Source: Prosapia bicincta
Lineage: Eukaryota; Arthropoda; Insecta; Hemiptera; Cercopidae
DNA length: 64,000 nucleotides
NCBI GenBank assembly: GCA_036971475.1
Contig: JBAIZL010000004.1
Coordinates: forward strand, 66,448,510-66,512,509
Direction of reading: 5' to 3'
Shown here: one piece after another, positions 59,600 to 64,000 of the stretch
How the letters are laid out: each line of letters starts with the position of its first letter
How positions within the stretch are numbered: the first letter of the stretch is position 1
Made by a program: the position numbers and the translations under genes
Notes under the pieces: generated by a model
Seen by the model: the letters and a program-made list of their open reading frames with translations, nothing else
Databases searched by the model: none
Told to the model about the DNA's origin: nothing

Positions 59600-60770
59600 A
59601 TGTTTGTAGAAACTATGAGATGCAATACTTGTTTTCAAATTACTGTATACAAATCTGTTGAATATTTATTTTCCAGGTCAATTTTTTATTCTAGTTTAAA
59701 ATTTTATATCTCGGTTGTTTCTCATAATAGTGTTTTTTGTATTTGTAGATTACTAGCAAACAAAAATTTATTACGTTCTCTTATACACATATTTTATTAT
59801 TTTCACTATTTTAAGTCATCTCAATGGAATATTAATTTTTAGTTTTATAACGTTTTTCTATATAAAATAAATTGCAAAATATATTTTCTCATAACGCTAA
59901 TTAAAGTGAATGAAGGGGTTGAAAAATAACTACAAGTTGCCTACTGGTCCACATTTCCGAAAAGGAAATAGAGCCAAGGGATTATTTTATAAAGGGAATT
60001 GGGAAACGGCTTTGTTTTTTCCGTATGAAAACAGGAAACTTGTTTTCACTTTGTTTGCCCCAATCAAAGACAATCTGTTTTCTCTGACTTTGCATCCCTT
60101 AAAAGAAATAATTTTGTAAATGAAAATGAAATTCATATTTATATAATTGAATTTAATAAATGTGTTTAAACGTTTATAAAAATAAAACCAACAGGAATAC
60201 TTTGAGGGAAGCAACCCTTTGCAAGACAAACTACACGTCCCATTCGTGCTATGCTCAATTAGTTACATATATTTAGGGCTGTAATTATGATTTACGTAAC
60301 GTTTCGGCCTCTGAATGGAGTTGCGACATATACCCGATAGAGAGTAGGTTACTTCCTTCCAACGCTGATCACTTTGTTCTTTAATCTCTGGGATGAACAA
60401 ATAATAAAAGTATTATGAAAAGGTTATATGTTCGATAGATTAATGATACGTAATAAAGGTAAAAATCATAAGATTTAAAAAAATAATAATAATCAAAATA
60501 ATAGAAAAACCCTGGAAAACGGATAAAACGAAGGAAAATAGAGAGCCTTATCTACAAGAAAACAGGCTTTATAGGGGTGAGAAGATCATGAATTTAATGA
60601 ATATATAGTGTCCCTTGGGTGGATACGAAAGAACGGAAGAACGAGGTGTTTATGGTGGAGTAGAAGGTAGAGACGGAATTAGCAGAAAGCATCGGTTGAG
60701 GCACGAGTAGCGATACGAACTATATAAGACTTATATACATATTCCGAATATTTACAATAGCATTTAATTA
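59600..60770. other. Intergenic, nothing recognised
   Basis: The frames at 59600-59842 and 59910-60119 lack motifs; 59987-60229 overlaps them on the other strand. Confidence 0.45.
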
Positions 60771-60780
60771 GTGCAGACAG

Positions 60781-60805
60781 ATCCTCGAATGCCCAAGTAA
60801 GGAAG
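60781..60805 (+). repeat. Fragment of SINE body
   Basis: TCCTCGAATGCCCAAGTAAG matches CCCTCGAGTGCCCAAGTAAG of SINE copy B (59522-59541). Only about 25 bp can be matched. Confidence 0.45.
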
Positions 60806-62160
60806 GGAGATCGATGTAGTTTACGAAAGAAACATCCACTACTTACAAGACAGAGGATGAGTTCTACTTCCGGTGTTTATAGATAAAAAGGACGTTCAAG
60901 AGAAAATATATAATTCCAATTTTTAAAATTCACTTATAGATGCTTTGAACCACAGGACTGTGGTTGTAAATCTGAAGCATCTGTAATTTTCTAATACTGT
61001 CTACTAACCTCTCGATACACTTTATAATATTTTTTAAGAACAAACCTTTCGTTGGAGAAGAATCTTCTGTAAAAGATCGTACGTCTAAGTTAATTCCATT
61101 ATTTCGCTTTGTTGCTTGAAATTGTCATTATAAATAAAGTAGTTAAATATGCGTCCATTATGCTTTAAAGTTATTTATTTTAATTTGGAGTGTGTGTTGT
61201 CTACCGCTAGAATATGTCGAGTGAGGCGGGGTAAGGCGAAATAATCACTCGCTATCAAGTTATAAAAACCTCCCATTACAAAAACTGTTAACGATGATTT
61301 TAAAAACATATACGTGCCAATAACTGCACTAAACATTTGACAGAGTAGAGATCGATAGAGTATAAATAGTGGGGGAAGTGTGTGGCAAGTTGAGCTTTCC
61401 TCCAGTTACTCCAACACAATGCACAATAACGTTGATCAGGGCATGTATCGATTATTCACATCGGTGACGTAATGGTATAATATAACATTGATAAATATAA
61501 AATATTATAGGCTACGTATATGTTTCTAAGCGAATAAGACAACAGATGTAAATAAATCATCTTGTCCGTAGATCGTTCAATCCAAGTCCGCAAAAGACAA
61601 ATATAGACAAGACCTTGCCAGGCGATGTAAATGTAAACGGTAAATGGATAGTTAGAAGGATCCATTATCTTACGAAACATATGCTTATTTACTAATACGA
61701 CATCCCTAATCAAAGCCTTCTTTGTAACAACAATATTGCCCCATTCTCTTCGAAAGTTTATACCCTGGACGAATTTTGTAGAAGGGACAAATTGATTTGG
61801 TTAATAGCGGGATTGTGATGAGGTAATTGAAAATTACTTCTTGTGGTTCCCGTATTCCTGTCTTTTCTCACTGTCTCCCTCCTTTTGACATTCTTGCTAA
61901 TAAGGACACACAATCATAAATTTCTTTGAGGTTATTTACTACAGGGATTCTTAAAATCCTTACAGGCGAGAAGTGTGGGTCTTCATTTGGCGCACCAGCG
62001 GGTAGATTGACATACGATGTGCCTAATTTGTTTATTGTAGAATGCTTAGTCTTTATAGATCCTTGTTACTGAGTTATGGCTCTGTGCTGAAAGATAACAC
62101 CTCAGGAGCATAGATAAAATAGTTAATTGATTATATAATCCTCTTTCCTTTATTTTGTAC
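60806..62160. other. Intergenic, nothing recognised
   Basis: No supported feature. The minus-strand frame at 61456-61713 has no motif. Confidence 0.45.
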
Positions 62161-62167
62161 TGAAAGC

Positions 62168-62238
<71 letters not shown>
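62168..62238. repeat. (AT)n microsatellite
   Basis: About 35 uninterrupted AT/TA dinucleotides, abutting dispersed repeat family 3. Confidence 0.97.
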
Positions 62239-62239
<1 letters not shown>

Positions 62240-62241
<2 letters not shown>

Positions 62242-62395
62242 TATGGTGATATGTTTTCTTGTAATATACTTAATAAATTAAAATTATTTCAAAAACAAGA
62301 ATACTTTTAATGCATAGGCCTATATTATTCAAAGCTTTTCGCCGATAAAACAATCCCAGCATCTTCAGGAAAATAATTATCTAACAAAATATTTT
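62240..62395 (-). repeat. Dispersed repeat family 3, copy 2, with hammerhead-like core
   Basis: Begins AAATATGGTGATATGTTTTC with TTGTAATATA as in 40190. It continues through AAACAAGAATAC and ends in a hammerhead-like core on the minus strand. GAAAAGCTTTGAAT next to the core is identical to that in the foldback at 27758, so families 3 and the foldback are related. Confidence 0.7.
62337..62368 (-). ncRNA. Degenerate hammerhead-like core
   Basis: Minus strand: CTGAAGA (one change from CTGATGA), extra T, stem II GCTGG(10 nt)TCGGC with two wobble pairs, then GAAA. The copy at 27834 has GTTGG/CCAAC in the same place, so pairing is kept although the bases differ. Confidence 0.4.
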
Positions 62396-62473
62396 TACAA
62401 AAATTGAATCATATGTACTACAAACAACCATATGTTTAAACTTATTGCACTTTATATATATATATATTTGTAA

Positions 62474-62552
<79 letters not shown>
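62474..62552. repeat. (CA)n-(TA)n compound microsatellite
   Basis: (CA)n to about 62499, then (TA)n to 62552. The 67-residue frame across it is an artefact. Confidence 0.97.
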
Positions 62553-62559
<7 letters not shown>

Positions 62560-62560
<1 letters not shown>

Positions 62561-64000
62561 CAGCGTACATGCAACATATTTGTACTTAAGTTGTGCTAGT
62601 TTTCAAGGTGTATGTTGTGCAAGGCCCGTATCAACACCATCGCTGTAGAATTTCAGCATTATCAGGTGTACGTATAGGGTGAAAAATATTTATATGTTAA
62701 ATAAATAATTATATTCAAAGTAAAAGAAGTTATCTGATGTTTAATTTACCTAACCATTAAATTTCCTTTTCATACACATTCCCAAATTCATTCTTGTTAA
62801 TTCTTGTAAACATTCACCAAATTTAAATAAGAAGGGGTGGGTCCTTATGTCAAGAGTTATAAAGGTTGGTACAGAGCCTAAATGTTTGAGAGTTCCAGGC
62901 TTTCTACATAGTACTTTATGCGGCAATGTCTTCTTTTTTCGCTCATTATCCTTTTCACATGTTAATTTGTTGTAAATGTTTTGTTTGCAACCACACTTTC
63001 TGATCATCATTTGTTACATCCTTTTCGATTCTATTTCAACCTTAACGAAATTCTAACTTAATATTAACGCACTTTTATATTTATTCATGTTTTTTCTAGG
63101 TTTCCTCGCCAATCCTTGAGATATATTTAGTGGTTCATATTTTCTGGTGGATCTCTGAAGATTAAATATTTTTCCATATATTTTTACTTTACTTTGAAAG
63201 CCGAAATATTTTCTGTGTGCAAATATACAGTCAGGCCTGCCATAAAAATAATAGATGTACAACTGTTATATCTATTCCTTAAAGGAGAAATATATAAACA
63301 AGGAAGTAGCACACACGCCCGCACACCTGCTGTTCAGCATCACTGACTACAATACTTCGAAGTTAAATATGAAACAGCTCTAAGCAGTGGCTACTTGTTA
63401 CACTTCACGTGATGTAACACTGGCTGTGCCCCGCGTTACAGTCTCTAGCTAAGCAAGCAAGTTATATACCCGTTGAATAATGTATTATTGTAATAAAGCA
63501 GAGAAGCCACCCGGCGTAAGTCGCTCTAAACGCGACCGCTATGTCACGTAGTCCACTTTACTCCACACATATCCCTAATTAATTTACATATTGACCGTTA
63601 TGGATTAGAATGACGTCAGCAACTTAATGGCACATCCGATCTTTGCTAAAGAGCTCTGGGGAAATTATTCTTTTTTATAACCTTAACAAGGATTCATGTT
63701 ATTTGAAATATAACGACTTATGATAACCTTCTTTATTGAACTCGAAAACGAACCAAATCAGAAACTAGGTTCAGATCTTAATACGTCTACAAAATAATAA
63801 GTTTGGAAGCAGACAAATGTTTAAACCTATTACAGCTACACATTAAATACGAATACGTAAAAGAGATGCGAGGTTTTTTACTATCAATTCAACCACAAGA
63901 CAAAAAGAAGACGAGAAATAAAGATAATAAAAAAGATAAATATGAAGAAGCAAATAACGGAAAAATGAAGGACGAAAAAGTTTAGGAAGAAAACGACAGT
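62560..64000. other. Intergenic, nothing recognised
   Basis: Short frames at 62750-63262 (minus) and 63803-63985 (plus, Lys-rich) have no recognisable motif. The last could run past the window edge but stops at 63985. Confidence 0.4.

Overview
The window looks like arthropod (probably insect) nuclear DNA. It is AT-rich, has very long AT and CA microsatellites, large tandem arrays, arthropod-type retroelements (BEL/Pao, Jockey, Penelope-like) and only one clearly recognisable host coding exon. Species cannot be fixed from the sequence. Almost every long open frame comes from a tandem repeat whose unit is a multiple of 3, or from low-complexity DNA.

Layout. 1-9.4 kb: intergenic DNA with two dispersed-repeat pairs, a 51 x 36-bp minisatellite (2923-4758), a 96 x 10-bp array with no indels (6481-7440) and a degenerate AT-rich array. 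9.4-20.8 kb: unrecognised DNA, a purine-rich block, a diverged ~0.65-kb tandem duplication, (TG)n and a 16 x 33-bp minisatellite. 20.8-22.1 kb: a decayed Jockey-type reverse transcriptase end next to a non-autonomous hAT element with a perfect 8-bp target-site duplication. 25-28 kb: a GC-richer repeat pair, a decayed minisatellite and a 165-bp foldback with a hammerhead-like core. 29.6-30 kb: a short duplication whose second unit carries a 149-bp insertion. 32.2-36.4 kb: a compound (CA)n with an internal ~294-bp duplication and a 22-bp minisatellite with 88-bp higher-order units.

37-48 kb holds the host gene signal: a possible broken nuclear-protein gene on the minus strand, a candidate core promoter near 39.28 kb, and the first coding exon of a monocarboxylate-transporter-like (SLC16/MFS) protein at 40453-40714 with a good splice donor. 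The AT-rich DNA downstream is probably intron and carries a tRNA-derived SINE, hammerhead-like foldback repeats and an inverted pair of Penelope-like element ends. 48142-54085 is a complete-ended BEL/Pao LTR retrotransposon with identical LTRs and a 5-bp target-site duplication. Its Gag-protease and integrase regions are intact, but reverse transcriptase and RNase H are missing. 54.4-64 kb: a ~180-bp satellite, a hammerhead-like motif, a purine tract, a pogo-type element abutting a second SINE copy, and more microsatellites.

The most interesting signal is the recurrence of hammerhead-ribozyme-like cores (CUGAUGA, stem II, GAAA) in at least six places belonging to three sequence subfamilies, several in foldback repeats or at Penelope-like 3' ends. 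The second is the recently moved BEL/Pao copy that has lost its polymerase.
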